A DNA stretch of 64,000 nt from Burkholderia dolosa (GTDB lineage Bacteria; Pseudomonadota; Gammaproteobacteria; Burkholderiales; Burkholderiaceae), in contig NZ_CABVPR010000012.1 of the NCBI RefSeq assembly GCF_902499135.1, positions 1 through 64,000 on the forward strand, given 5' to 3'. Of this stretch, positions 46,721 through 55,537 are shown one piece after another; within the stretch, counting starts at the first letter, position 1; the number at the start of each line of letters is the position of its first letter. The notes under the pieces are model-generated. The model was not told the DNA's origin, searched no databases, and saw only the letters and a program-made list of their open reading frames with translations. The position numbers were made by a program, and so were the translations under genes.

Positions 46721-47752
46721 ATGGCATTCAACGTCACTCTCAAGCAAAGCGGCCGGCAATTCCAGGTCGAGTCGGACGAAACCGTGCTGGCGGCTGCGCT
46801 GCGCCAGAACGTCCATCTGCCGTACGGCTGCAAGAACGGCGCGTGCGGCTCCTGCAAGGGCCAGATCGTGTCGGGCCAGATCGAACAGGGCCCGCACGCC
46901 GCGTCGGCGCTGTCCAACGACGAGCGCACGCGTGGGCTCGCGCTGCTGTGCTGCTCGAAGGCGCAGTGCGATCTCGAGATCGACGTGCGCGAGATCGCCG
47001 GCGTCGACGGCGTGCAGGTCAAGAAGCTGCCGTGCCGGATCGCGGCGCTCGAGCGCCGCGCCGACGACGTGATGGTCGTGAAGCTGCAGTTGCCGGCGAA
47101 CGAGCGCCTGCAGTATCTGGCGGGCCAGTACATCGAATTCATCCTGAAGGACGGCTCGCGCCGCAGCTACTCGATGGCGAATGCGCCGCACGAAGAAGGG
47201 CCGATCGAGCTGCACATCCGCCACATGCCGGGCGGCAAGTTCACCGATCACGTGTTCGGCGCGATGAAGGAGCGCGACATCCTGCGCTTCGAAGGTCCGC
47301 TCGGCACGTTCTTCCTGCGCGAGGATTCCGACAAGCCGATCGTGCTGCTCGCATCGGGCACCGGCTTCGCGCCGATCAAGGCGATCATCGAGCACGTGAA
47401 GCATACGGGCATCACGCGTCCGATGACGCTCTACTGGGGCGCGCGCCGCAAGAAGGACCTGTACCTCGACGAGCTGGCCGAGCAGTGGGCGCGCGAAATT
47501 CCGAACTTCAAGTACGTGCCGGTGCTGTCCGAGCCGGACGATGCGGATCAGTGGAGCGGGCGCACCGGCTTCGTCCATCGCGCGGTGATCGAGGATCTGG
47601 CCGATCTGTCCGGCTACCAGGTCTATGCGTGCGGTGCACCGGTGATGGTCGAGTCCGCGCAGCGCGATTTCACGCAGCACCACGGCCTGCCGGCCGACGA
47701 GTTCTACGCGGACTCGTTCACGAGCGCAGCCGATCTCGCGCATCCGGTCTGA
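46721..47752 (+). CDS. Ferredoxin-reductase electron transfer protein (CDP-6-deoxy-glucoseen reductase-like)
   Basis: 343 residues. A plant-type [2Fe-2S] domain with CKNGACGSC (about residues 36-44) and the fourth ligand in LLCCSK is followed by an FAD domain (RSYSMAN) and an NAD(P) domain (LASGTGFAPIKAI, YACGAPVMVE). The architecture matches AscD/RfbI-like reductases and many oxygenase reductases. No dehydratase or oxygenase component is adjacent, so the electron acceptor is unknown. It starts at ATG 46721 with no strong ribosome-binding site. Confidence 0.87.
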   Translation: MAFNVTLKQSGRQFQVESDETVLAAALRQNVHLPYGCKNGACGSCKGQIVSGQIEQGPHAASALSNDERTRGLALLCCSKAQCDLEIDVREIAGVDGVQVKKLPCRIAALERRADDVMVVKLQLPANERLQYLAGQYIEFILKDGSRRSYSMANAPHEEGPIELHIRHMPGGKFTDHVFGAMKERDILRFEGPLGTFFLREDSDKPIVLLASGTGFAPIKAIIEHVKHTGITRPMTLYWGARRKKDLYLDELAEQWAREIPNFKYVPVLSEPDDADQWSGRTGFVHRAVIEDLADLSGYQVYACGAPVMVESAQRDFTQHHGLPADEFYADSFTSAADLAHPV

Positions 47753-47816
47753 TTGCAGGCGCCGCCCGCGCCGTCGCCGTGCGCCGCCGCATGTCATATC
47801 GATGGCATCGCGGCGG

Positions 47817-47846
47817 TTTACAGTCGGGCGCGGGATGCCTTATGCT
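47817..47846 (+). promoter_or_regulatory. Candidate sigma-70 promoter ahead of the argD-like leader
   Basis: TTTACA (47817-47822) and TATGCT (47841-47846) are spaced by 18 bases. Transcription would start near 47852-47854, at the ATG of the leader ORF. The interval 47753-47816 contains nothing else recognisable. Confidence 0.55.
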
Positions 47847-47853
47847 TGCGCAC

Positions 47854-47937
47854 ATGAACCGCTTCCTGTCCGCTCTCCGACGTCGCCGCTCGCCGCTCCG
47901 CCCGGATGCCGCCGGCTCGTCACGGACTCGCGCGTAA
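47854..47937 (+). CDS. Putative arginine-rich leader peptide of the argD-like gene
   Basis: 27 residues beginning [18 protein letters not shown]. Eight residues are arginine, including four consecutive codons CGA CGT CGC CGC (47878-47889). It ends at TAA 47935-47937, 44 bases before a terminator hairpin that precedes an acetylornithine aminotransferase-like gene. This is the layout of a ribosome-mediated attenuator sensing charged arginine tRNA. No ribosome-binding site is seen; the promoter would place the ATG at the 5' end, so translation would be leaderless. Out-of-frame sequence in this GC-rich genome is often arginine-rich, so chance is a real alternative. Confidence 0.35.
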   Translation: MNRFLSALRRRRSPLRPDAAGSSRTRA

Positions 47938-47980
47938 CCCTCCCCGCCTCACCGGTTACGCACAAGCTGTTCGATCCACC

Positions 47981-48006
47981 AGCCACGGCATTCCGTGGCT
48001 TTTTTA
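47981..48006 (+). terminator. Leader terminator (possible attenuator) before the argD-like gene
   Basis: AGCCACGG (47981-47988) pairs with CCGTGGCT (47993-48000) over a 4-base loop and is followed by TTTTTT. GTCACGG at 47919-47925, inside the leader ORF, could pair with the 3' arm and so prevent this hairpin. A second hairpin, GCGTAACC with GGTTACGC (47932-47939, 47954-47961), includes the leader stop codon. The terminator could instead simply end the upstream reductase transcript. Confidence 0.8.
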
Positions 48007-48046
48007 TTGCCCGTTTCCCTTTCAACGTCCGCCGGAGTCTGCTGCC

Positions 48047-49231
48047 ATGCCCCTGAACGATTACCCGATCGACTCGCTGATGTACATCACGAACCGCCCC
48101 GACATCGTGTTTACGCACGGCAAGGGTTCGTGGCTCTACGATCACACGGGCAAGCGCTATCTGGACTTCATCCAGGGTTGGGCCGTCAACAGCCTCGGTC
48201 ACTGCAACGACGGCGTCGTCGAAGCGCTGAAGAAGCAGGCCGACACGCTGCTGAACCCGTCGCCGGCGTTCTACAACGAGCCGATGGCGAAGCTTGCGGG
48301 CCTGCTCACGCAGCACAGCGTGTTCGACAAGGTGTTCTTCACGAACAGCGGCGCCGAAGCGAACGAAGGCGCGATCAAGCTCGCGCGCAAGTGGGGCCGC
48401 AAGTTCAGGAACGGCGCATACGAGATCATCACGTTCGACCACAGCTTCCACGGCCGCACGCTCGCGACGATGTCGGCGAGCGGCAAGGCCGGCTGGGACA
48501 CGCTGTACGCGCCGCAGGTGCCCGGCTTCCCGAAGGCCGAGCTGAACGACATCAACTCGGTCGAGAAGCTGATCACCGACAAGACCGTCGCGGTGATGCT
48601 CGAGCCGATCCAGGGCGAAGGCGGCGTGATCCCGGCCACGCGCGAGTTCATGCGCGAGCTGCGCGCGCTGACGAAACAGCACAACCTGCTGCTGATCGTC
48701 GATGAAGTCCAGAGCGGCTGCGGCCGTGCGGGCACGCTGTTCGCCTACGAGCTGTCCGGCGTCGAGCCCGACATCATGACGCTCGGCAAGGGCATCGGCA
48801 GCGGCGTGCCGCTCGCGGCGCTGCTGTCGAAGGCCGACGTCGCGGTGTTCGAGGCCGGCGATCAGGGCGGCACGTACAACGGCAATCCGCTGATGACGGC
48901 GGCCGGCTATGCGGTGATCTCGCAGCTCGTCGCGCCGGGCTTCCTCGAAGGCGTGCGTGCGCGCGGCGAATACCTGAAGCGCAAGCTGCTCGAGCTGTCG
49001 GAAGAGCGCGGCTTCGAAGGCGAGCGCGGCGAAGGCCTGCTGCGCGCGCTGCTGCTCGGCAAGGACATCGGCCCGCAAATCGTCGAGAAGGCGCGCGACA
49101 TGCAGCCCGACGGCCTGCTGCTGAACGCCGCGCGGCCGAACCTGCTGCGCTTCATGCCGGCGCTGAACGTGACGACCGACGAGATCGATCAGATGATGGC
49201 GATGCTGCGCTCGATTCTCGACACGCTGTAA
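48047..49231 (+). CDS. argD: Acetylornithine aminotransferase-like class III transaminase
   Basis: 394 residues. A PLP enzyme; ArgD converts N-acetylglutamate semialdehyde to N-acetylornithine in arginine synthesis. [16 protein letters not shown] is the cofactor-phosphate segment. [10 protein letters not shown] carries the aspartate, and the PLP lysine is in [14 protein letters not shown] (about residue 247). The sequence is close to ArgD, but class III paralogues (ornithine or succinylornithine transaminases) are similar. The start at 48047 has GGAG nine bases upstream. It lies 46 bases after a terminator hairpin and 12 bases before a GNAT gene. Confidence 0.88.
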   Translation: MPLNDYPIDSLMYITNRPDIVFTHGKGSWLYDHTGKRYLDFIQGWAVNSLGHCNDGVVEALKKQADTLLNPSPAFYNEPMAKLAGLLTQHSVFDKVFFTNSGAEANEGAIKLARKWGRKFRNGAYEIITFDHSFHGRTLATMSASGKAGWDTLYAPQVPGFPKAELNDINSVEKLITDKTVAVMLEPIQGEGGVIPATREFMRELRALTKQHNLLLIVDEVQSGCGRAGTLFAYELSGVEPDIMTLGKGIGSGVPLAALLSKADVAVFEAGDQGGTYNGNPLMTAAGYAVISQLVAPGFLEGVRARGEYLKRKLLELSEERGFEGERGEGLLRALLLGKDIGPQIVEKARDMQPDGLLLNAARPNLLRFMPALNVTTDEIDQMMAMLRSILDTL

Positions 49232-49243
49232 CGAGGACGACCG

Positions 49244-49699
49244 ATGGATGCCGCCGCAACCGACGTCGCGATCCGACCGTTCGAACGCGCCGACACCGAC
49301 GCGGTGCTCGCCGTGTGGCGCGACGCGTTTCCGCACTATGACGAGCCCGGCGCGCCGCCGCATCGCGACCCGCTGCGATCGATCGAGCTGAAGCTCGCGA
49401 CGCAGCCGGAGCTGTTCTTCGTCGCGGTGTGCGGCGCACGGGTGGTCGGCACGCTGATGGCGGGCTTCGACGGCCATCGCGGCTGGCTCTATTCGTTCGG
49501 CGTCGCGAACGGCGCGCGGCGGCTCGGCATCGGTCGCGCGCTGATCGCGCACGCGGAACGCGCGCTCGCGGCACGCGGCTGCCTGAAGGTCAATCTGCAG
49601 GTGCTGCCCGGCAACGACGACGCGTGCCGCTTTTACGCGGCGCTTGGGTATCGCGTCGAAGAGCGCATCTCGTTCGGCAAGACGCTGTCGGCTGCATGA
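49244..49699 (+). CDS. GNAT family N-acetyltransferase
   Basis: 151 residues forming one GNAT domain. The acetyl-CoA pyrophosphate loop is seen in GARRLGIGRALIAHAERAL (about residues 90-108). The ending YAALGYRVEERISFGK is typical of RimI/YpeA-like members. The gene starts 12 bases after the argD-like gene and is probably co-transcribed. The acceptor substrate is unknown. Confidence 0.88.
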   Translation: MDAAATDVAIRPFERADTDAVLAVWRDAFPHYDEPGAPPHRDPLRSIELKLATQPELFFVAVCGARVVGTLMAGFDGHRGWLYSFGVANGARRLGIGRALIAHAERALAARGCLKVNLQVLPGNDDACRFYAALGYRVEERISFGKTLSAA

Positions 49700-49822
49700 C
49701 GCGACGCGGCGCGTTGCGCCGGCCGGCGTCGGTGCGTGATCGGCGGCCGCATCGGCGTACCGCGTCGCTGCATGCCGATGCACGCACGAAGTGCGACGCG
49801 AGCGAGCGCCCACAACAAGAAA

Positions 49823-49854
49823 AAGGGCCGTCACGGCATCCCGTGACGGCCCTT
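49823..49854 (-). terminator. Intrinsic terminator after livF
   Basis: A 14-bp perfect stem (49823-49836 with 49841-49854, loop CATC). On the minus strand it is followed by TTTTTCTTG, so it ends the livHMGF transcript. It may also act on the plus strand for the GNAT gene, though without a good T tract. The remaining bases between 49700 and 49906 hold no gene. Confidence 0.85.
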
Positions 49855-49906
49855 CGAACGCGTCGCGCCGCGCGTACAGCTCACCGCATCGCGACGCGCG
49901 CTTCGC

Positions 49907-50623
49907 TCATTCGCCGAGATACGCGGCGCGCACCTTCGGATCGTCGAGCATCTGCTTCGCGTCGCCTTCCATCGTGACCGTGCCCGAATCCATCACGTAG
50001 CCGCGATCGGCCGCCTGCAGCGCGAGGCGTGCGTTCTGTTCGACGAGCAGCACCGTGATGCCCTCCTTCGAGATCTCGCGCACCACTTCGAAGATCTTTT
50101 CAACCATGATCGGCGACAGGCCCATCGACGGCTCGTCGAGCAACAGCAGCTTCGGCTTGGACAGGATCGCACGCGCCATCGCGAGCATCTGCTGCTCGCC
50201 TCCCGACAGCGTGCCCGCGAGCTGCGACGCACGCTCCTTCAGCCGCGGGAAGAAGCCGAACATCCGGTCGACGTCCTTCTTGATCTGCTCCTTGTCGTTG
50301 CGCAGATACGCGCCCATCTGCATGTTCTCGACGATCGACATCCGCGCGAAGATCCCGCGGCCTTCCGGCACCATCGCGAGGCCGCGCTTGAGCAGCTCGT
50401 GCGGCGGCACGCCCTTGATCGACTTGCCGTCGTATTCGATGTCGCCGGCCGAATACGGCTTCAGGCCGGTGATCGCCTTCATCGTCGTGGTCTTGCCCGC
50501 GCCGTTCGCCCCGATCAGCGTCACGAGCTCGCCCTGACGGACTTCCATGTCAACGCCCTTGACGGCCTGAATGCCGCCGTAGTTGACCTGCAAGCCCTTG
50601 ATTTTCAACATTGCCGCTGCCAT
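49907..50623 (-). CDS. livF: Branched-chain amino acid ABC transporter ATPase LivF
   Basis: 238 residues. Walker A GANGAGKTTT, signature LSGGEQQMLAMARA and Walker B LLLLDEPSMGL. It works with LivG as the ATPase pair driving LivH-LivM. The start overlaps the livG stop. The C terminus KVRAAYLGE is standard for LivF. Confidence 0.94.
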   Translation of the reverse strand: MAAAMLKIKGLQVNYGGIQAVKGVDMEVRQGELVTLIGANGAGKTTTMKAITGLKPYSAGDIEYDGKSIKGVPPHELLKRGLAMVPEGRGIFARMSIVENMQMGAYLRNDKEQIKKDVDRMFGFFPRLKERASQLAGTLSGGEQQMLAMARAILSKPKLLLLDEPSMGLSPIMVEKIFEVVREISKEGITVLLVEQNARLALQAADRGYVMDSGTVTMEGDAKQMLDDPKVRAAYLGE

Positions 50624-51399
50624 CAGTGCACCCCTGCGCCGAGATATGCCTCAATCACCTTCGGATTCTTCTGCACGTCCTGCGGCAGACCCTCGGCGAT
50701 CACCTTGCCGTAATCGAGCACCGTCATCCGGTTGCACAGCCCCATCACGAGCTTCACGTCGTGCTCGATCAGCAGGATCGTGCGGCCGTCGGAGCGGATC
50801 TTGTCGAGCAGGCGCGTGAGTTCGACCTTCTCGGTCGCGTTCATCCCGGCTGCCGGCTCGTCGAGCGCGAGCAGCTTCGGGTCCGTCGCGAGCGCCCGCG
50901 CGATTTCGAGGCGCCGCTGATGGCCGTACGACAGGTTGCGCGCGGTGTAGTCCGCATACTGCAGCACGCCGACGTATTCGAGCAGCTCGATCGCGCGCTC
51001 CTTGATCTCGCGCTCTTCCTGACGCTCGGCCGGCGTCTGGAACACCGCGCCGAGCAACCCGTGCTTGGTGCGCACGTGGCGGCCGACCATCACGTTCTCG
51101 AGCGCGGTCATCCCGCCGAACAGCCGGATGTTCTGGAACGTGCGTGCGATGCCTGCCTTCGCGACCTGATGCACGGCCGTCGGCGTGTAGTGCTCGCCGT
51201 CCAGCTTGAACTCGCCGGAGTCCGGCGTGTAGAGGCCGGTGATCACGTTGAAGAACGTGGTCTTGCCCGCGCCGTTCGGGCCGATCAGCCCGTAGATCTC
51301 GCCTTCGCGGATCTGCAGCCCGACGTCGGACAGTGCCTGCAGCCCGCCGAAGCGCTTGTTCACGCCCTGCACGGACAGACGGATTTGCTTGTCGCTCAT
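50623..51399 (-). CDS. livG: Branched-chain amino acid ABC transporter ATPase LivG
   Basis: 258 residues. Walker A GPNGAGKTTFF, signature LSYGHQRRLEIARAL, Walker B LLALDEPAAGM and the C-terminal VIEAYLG shared by LivG proteins. It overlaps livF by one base and follows livM by 23 bases. Confidence 0.95.
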   Translation of the reverse strand: MSDKQIRLSVQGVNKRFGGLQALSDVGLQIREGEIYGLIGPNGAGKTTFFNVITGLYTPDSGEFKLDGEHYTPTAVHQVAKAGIARTFQNIRLFGGMTALENVMVGRHVRTKHGLLGAVFQTPAERQEEREIKERAIELLEYVGVLQYADYTARNLSYGHQRRLEIARALATDPKLLALDEPAAGMNATEKVELTRLLDKIRSDGRTILLIEHDVKLVMGLCNRMTVLDYGKVIAEGLPQDVQKNPKVIEAYLGAGVH

Positions 51400-51422
51400 G
51401 TGTGGATCCCCTTGTCCGTTGA

Positions 51423-52592
51423 TTACGCGCGCACCGGCTTCTTGCTGTTGCGCTTCGCCAGTTTCGCGATCTTGTCCTCATGCTTCGGCGCGGGCCACAG
51501 GCCTTCCGAGCGGTACAGCATGATGATGACCATCGCGAGGCCGTACAGCGCCTGACGGATCACTTCGGTATCGACGACGTCGTGGCCGAACAGCGCGTGC
51601 TGCAGCGGGCTCATCGTCGAACGCAGGAATTCGGGGAACACGGCGAGCAGCACCGCGCCGAGGATCACGCCCGGGATGTGCCCCATCCCGCCGAGCACGA
51701 CGCACGCGAGCACGACGATCGACTCCCAGAACGTGAACGACTCGGGCGACACGAAGCCCTGGAACGCGCCGAACATCGCCCCCGACAGGCCGCCGAACGA
51801 CGCGCCCATCGCGAACGCGAGCAGCTTCACGTTGCGCGTGTTGATGCCCATCGCCTTCGCGGCGATCTCGTCTTCGCGGATCGCGGCCCATGCGCGGCCG
51901 ATGCGCGAGTGCTGCAGGCGCGTACAGACCCAGATCACCAGCAGCGCGCACAGCACGAACAGGTAGTAGTACATGTACACCGACGGCAGCTGGAAGCCGA
52001 ACAGCGTATGCGTCTGCGACAGGTTGAAGCCGCCGACGTGCACCGGATCGATGCCCGTGATCCCCTTCGGGCCGTTCGTGATGTTCACCGGACGGTCGAG
52101 GTTGTTCATGAAGATCCGGACGATTTCACCGAAGCCGAGCGTGACGATCGCGAGGTAGTCGCCGCGCAGGCGCAGCGTCGGCGCGCCGAGCAGGATCCCG
52201 AAGGTCGCGGCGAGCGCCATCGCGATCGGCACGATGATCAGGAACGGCACGTGCAGCCCGTTCGGCGCGAGCGCCGCGATCCACTCGAACTGCGAGGTCA
52301 GGTGCGGCGAGCTCAGCAGCGCCGCCGTATACGCGCCCACCGCGTAGAACGCGATGTAGCCGAGGTCGAGCAGGCCGGCGAAGCCGACCACGACGTTCAG
52401 CCCCAGCGCGAGCATCACGTACAGCATCGCGAAGTCGAGCACGCGAACCCAGTAGTTGCCGCCGGCCGCGCCGATCACCAGCGGTGCGGCGATCACGAAG
52501 GCCGCGGTCAGGATGCCGATGGTGACGGTCTTCGCGGTGTTGCGCTCTTCGACGAGCGTCGTCGACGATTCGATCGGTTGAATGGATGTCAT
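51423..52592 (-). CDS. livM: Branched-chain amino acid ABC transporter permease LivM
   Basis: 389 residues with about ten membrane segments. GLNVVVGFAGLLDLGYIAFYAVGAY and LRLRGDYLAIVTLGFGEIVR are diagnostic of LivM (each quoted in part; residues about 75-170). The C terminus is a basic tail, IAKLAKRNSKKPVRA. The ATG at 52592 was chosen over 52631, which lies within the end of livH. Inner membrane. Confidence 0.94.
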   Translation of the reverse strand: MTSIQPIESSTTLVEERNTAKTVTIGILTAAFVIAAPLVIGAAGGNYWVRVLDFAMLYVMLALGLNVVVGFAGLLDLGYIAFYAVGAYTAALLSSPHLTSQFEWIAALAPNGLHVPFLIIVPIAMALAATFGILLGAPTLRLRGDYLAIVTLGFGEIVRIFMNNLDRPVNITNGPKGITGIDPVHVGGFNLSQTHTLFGFQLPSVYMYYYLFVLCALLVIWVCTRLQHSRIGRAWAAIREDEIAAKAMGINTRNVKLLAFAMGASFGGLSGAMFGAFQGFVSPESFTFWESIVVLACVVLGGMGHIPGVILGAVLLAVFPEFLRSTMSPLQHALFGHDVVDTEVIRQALYGLAMVIIMLYRSEGLWPAPKHEDKIAKLAKRNSKKPVRA

Positions 52593-52611
52593 GTTGTTTG
52601 CTCCCCTTCCG

Positions 52612-53562
52612 TTACGCGCGGTCCGCGACACGTTCGCCGAGCAGGCCCGACGGACGGAACACCAGCACGATGATCAGCACGATGAATGCGAACACGTCCT
52701 GGTAGTTGCTGCCGAACACGCCGCCGGTGAGGTTGCCGATGTAGCCGGCACCCAGCTGCTCGATCAGGCCGAGCAGCACGCCGCCGACCATCGCGCCGCC
52801 GAGGTTGCCGATCCCGCCGAGCACCGCGGCGGTGAACGCCTTCATGCCGGGGATGAAGCCCATGTAGAAGTGCACGTTGCCGTATTCGGACGCGATCATC
52901 ACGCCGGCCAGCGCGGCGAGCGCGGAGCCGATCATGAACGTCGCGGAGATCACGAAGTTCGGGTTCACGCCCATCAGGCTCGCGGTGTTCGGGCTTTCGG
53001 CGATCGCGCGCATCGCGCGGCCGAGCTTCGTCTTGTGCACGAGCAGCAGCAGGCCCGCCATCACGATGAACGCGACCGCGATGATCACGATTTCGGTCAC
53101 CGAGATCACGGCGCCCGGCGTCGTGTCGGTCGCCTTGATCACGTTGATCGGATCGGTCGGCAGCAGTTGCGGGAACGGCAGCGGATTGCGCGACCAGATG
53201 ATCATCGCGGCGGTCTGCAGCAGGATCGACACGCCGATCGCGGTGATCAGCGGCGCGAGACGCGGCGCGCGGCGCAGCGGCCGATACGCGACGCGCTCGA
53301 TCGTGAAGCCGACGAACGCGCAGACGATCGCGGCGATGCCGAGACCGATCGTCAGCGTCGCGACGTTGCCGAGTTCGGGGAAATGGTTCTGCAGCACGGT
53401 GATGGCCGACAGCGCGACCATCGCGCCGATCATCAGCACGTCGCCGTGCGCGAAGTTGATGATGCCGAGAATGCCGTACACCATCGTGTAGCCCAACGCG
53501 ATGATGGCGTACACACTGCCGAGCACCAGCCCGTTGAGGATCTGCTGGATGAAAATATCCAT
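52612..53562 (-). CDS. livH: Branched-chain amino acid ABC transporter permease LivH
   Basis: 316 residues with about eight membrane segments. The start MDIFIQQILNGLVLGSVYA and the following ALGYTMVYGILGIINFAHG are the LivH hallmark. AAGGAG lies six bases before the ATG. It is the first intact gene of the liv operon, preceded by a livK relic and its terminator, so a promoter is expected within 53563-53730. No hexamer pair stood out there. Confidence 0.94.
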   Translation of the reverse strand: MDIFIQQILNGLVLGSVYAIIALGYTMVYGILGIINFAHGDVLMIGAMVALSAITVLQNHFPELGNVATLTIGLGIAAIVCAFVGFTIERVAYRPLRRAPRLAPLITAIGVSILLQTAAMIIWSRNPLPFPQLLPTDPINVIKATDTTPGAVISVTEIVIIAVAFIVMAGLLLLVHKTKLGRAMRAIAESPNTASLMGVNPNFVISATFMIGSALAALAGVMIASEYGNVHFYMGFIPGMKAFTAAVLGGIGNLGGAMVGGVLLGLIEQLGAGYIGNLTGGVFGSNYQDVFAFIVLIIVLVFRPSGLLGERVADRA

Positions 53563-53730
53563 TTAAAGCTCCTTGGCCCGTGCTGCCGGAGGACGTTGCG
53601 CCCCGCGGGTAAGCGAGGAATCGCGCCATCTCGGCGACACTGCGGGTACTAGTCGATACCGGTAAGGGTGAGTCGTCCCGGCGCGCGCCGCCCGGCCTGT
53701 ACGGCCGGACCTGCTGCCGGAGCGGATACA

Positions 53731-53759
53731 AAAACGGCACCGCACTGTTCCGGTGCCGT
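53731..53759 (-). terminator. Intrinsic terminator behind the livK relic
   Basis: ACGGCACCG (53734-53742) pairs with CGGTGCCGT (53751-53759). On the minus strand a TTTTTG tract follows. It separates the livK relic from livH. Confidence 0.8.
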
Positions 53760-53773
53760 CGCGAGTCCTGTCG

Positions 53774-54289
53774 CTAAATCGTCACGACGTCGAGGACGGT
53801 GTGGTTGGCCTCCTTGAAGTCGTAAGCCAGCGTGCCGAAATGGCCGTCGCCCGCGCCGGAATCCGTCGCGCGAATCGGGCCGCGCGCCGCGACGCAATCG
53901 GCCGCGGCGACACGCTGTTTCGTCGAGTCGAAATGAAGAGGGACCGGCACCCGTCGCGCGGCTGCCGCGCCGCGATCGCCCGCTTCGCGTCGGACATTGC
54001 CGCCGGCGAACGATGCACGCCGTGCGGGATGCGCACCGATCGTCAGGCCATGCGCGTAGATTTCGTCGATCGCCAAACCTGCCCCGTTTCCCTTGTCGTT
54101 TCCCAGCTGCGCGATGCGGCGCGTCGATGGCGCCGCATGCCCGGTTCCGGCGACGCGCACGTCGCTGGCCGGCGTTGTCGCGAGCGCCGCGGCCCCGCCG
54201 CCCGCCCTGCCGTCGCTCTTTTTGCTACGACCGGCAGTCATTGCAACCGGTGCGGCGACGGACACGGCGTAAGCCAACTTCACATGCAT
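53774..54289 (-). pseudogene. livK: Decayed livK (branched-chain amino acid binding protein relic)
   Basis: An open frame of 171 residues where LivK proteins have about 370-380. The N-terminal part (GHAAPSTRRIAQLGNDKGNG, then AGLAIDEIYAHGLTIG) follows the start of the LivK fold closely. The last 16 residues, YDFKEANHTVLDVVTI, match the LivK C terminus. The roughly 200 residues between are missing and replaced by about 60 arginine/alanine-rich residues. A strong AGGAGA ribosome-binding site, an export-like N terminus and the terminator downstream are preserved. TAGRSK may be a lipobox that lost its cysteine. Confidence 0.72.
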
Positions 54290-54503
54290 CGAATAGGTCT
54301 CCTGCGCCTTGCCAAAATCCGGTTTCAAAGCCATTCCGGCCTGAAAACGGGCGCATTGTAACTCCATTTGGAACGCGCCAATATTCCTGATTCGATGGGG
54401 TTTTCCTGCATTGCAACCAATTTTGAGAAACGGGCAGGAATATGCGGAGCAACCCGGTTGCACCGTGATTGTGAATATCGGTTGCGATTGCGTTTTCGTC
54501 GCA
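54290..54503. other. Upstream region of the livK relic
   Basis: About 215 bases between the livK relic and the ispH terminator. It is less GC-rich than its surroundings. On the minus strand TACAAT (complement of 54355-54360) is a possible -10 for the relic. No gene is seen. Confidence 0.5.
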
Positions 54504-54532
54504 CAAAAAAAGCGCGCCGTCAGGCGCGCTTT
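54504..54532 (-). terminator. Intrinsic terminator after ispH
   Basis: AAAGCGCGCC (54509-54518) pairs with GGCGCGCTTT (54523-54532) across GTCA. On the minus strand a run of seven T follows. It ends the fkpB-ispH transcript. Confidence 0.9.
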
Positions 54533-54557
54533 GGTGCTCCGCGGTGCGACGCCGCAA

Positions 54558-55535
54558 TCAGGCGGCAGGCAGGTTCAAGCCACGCGGCAGCGGAAACGAC
54601 ACGTTTTCCTCGATGCCTTCGAGTGCGCGGACGTTGCGCACGCCCAGTTCGCGCAGCCGCGCGATCACGGCCTGCGCGAGCACTTCGGGCGCCGATGCGC
54701 CGGCCGTCACGCCGATGCGGCGCTTGCCGGCCACCCATGCCGGATCGATCTGGTCCGGCGCGTCGACCATGTACGCGGCCACGCCGCGCTTCTCGGCCAC
54801 TTCGCGCAGGCGGCTCGAGTTCGAGCTGTTCGGGCTGCCGACGACGATCACGACATCGCACTGCGGCGCCATGAACTTCACCGCGTCCTGACGGTTCTGC
54901 GTCGCGTAGCAGATGTCCTGCTTCTTCGGTTCGCGGATCTTCGGATACTTCGCCTTCAGCGCGGCGATGATCTCGGCCGCGTCGTCGACCGACAGCGTCG
55001 TCTGCGTGACGAGCGCGATCCGTTCGGGATCGGCGAGCTCGAGCTTCTGCACGTCCTCGACGCTTTCGACCAGATGCATCCCGCGCTCGACCTGGCCCAT
55101 CGTGCCTTCGACTTCCGGGTGGCCCTTGTGGCCGATCATCACGATGTCGACGCCGTCCTGGCGCATCTTTGCGACTTCGACGTGCACCTTCGTGACGAGC
55201 GGGCACGTCGCGTCGTAGATGCGCAGCCCGCGCACCGCGGCTTCGTCGCGCACGGCCTTCGACACGCCGTGCGCACTGAAGATCACGGTGTTGCCGGACG
55301 GCACTTCCTCGAGCTCTTCGACGAAGATCGCGCCCTTCTTCTTCAGATCCTCGACCACGTACTTGTTGTGGACGATCTCGTGGCGGACGTAGATCGGCGC
55401 ACCGTGCATCGCAATCGCGCGCTCGACGATCTCGATCGCGCGATCGACGCCCGCGCAGAAACCGCGCGGCTGCGCGAGCAGGATTTCGGCGTCGGCGGCA
55501 ACCGTCTGTCCGGACAGCGTATCGGTGGTGCTCAT
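54558..55535 (-). CDS. ispH: 4-hydroxy-3-methylbut-2-enyl diphosphate reductase
   Basis: 325 residues. IspH performs the last step of the MEP isoprenoid pathway, giving IPP and DMAPP, with a [4Fe-4S] cluster. The three cluster cysteines are in [17 protein letters not shown] and [19 protein letters not shown]-type context (residues about 27, 111 and 212). [15 protein letters not shown] and TQTTLS are also family signatures. It follows fkpB by two bases on the same strand, the usual fkpB-ispH pairing. Confidence 0.96.
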   Translation of the reverse strand: MSTTDTLSGQTVAADAEILLAQPRGFCAGVDRAIEIVERAIAMHGAPIYVRHEIVHNKYVVEDLKKKGAIFVEELEEVPSGNTVIFSAHGVSKAVRDEAAVRGLRIYDATCPLVTKVHVEVAKMRQDGVDIVMIGHKGHPEVEGTMGQVERGMHLVESVEDVQKLELADPERIALVTQTTLSVDDAAEIIAALKAKYPKIREPKKQDICYATQNRQDAVKFMAPQCDVVIVVGSPNSSNSSRLREVAEKRGVAAYMVDAPDQIDPAWVAGKRRIGVTAGASAPEVLAQAVIARLRELGVRNVRALEGIEENVSFPLPRGLNLPAA

Positions 55536-55537
55536 GA

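Noticed and set aside
47854-47937. Arginine-rich ORF as an ordinary small protein gene
   Set aside because: No ribosome-binding site and no recognisable fold; its only plausible role is as a translated leader, and it is reported at low confidence as such.
53753-54361. A 202-codon plus-strand frame opposite the livK relic
   Set aside because: Its translation is arginine/cysteine-rich with no family resemblance, while the minus strand has a ribosome-binding site, LivK-like ends and a terminator.
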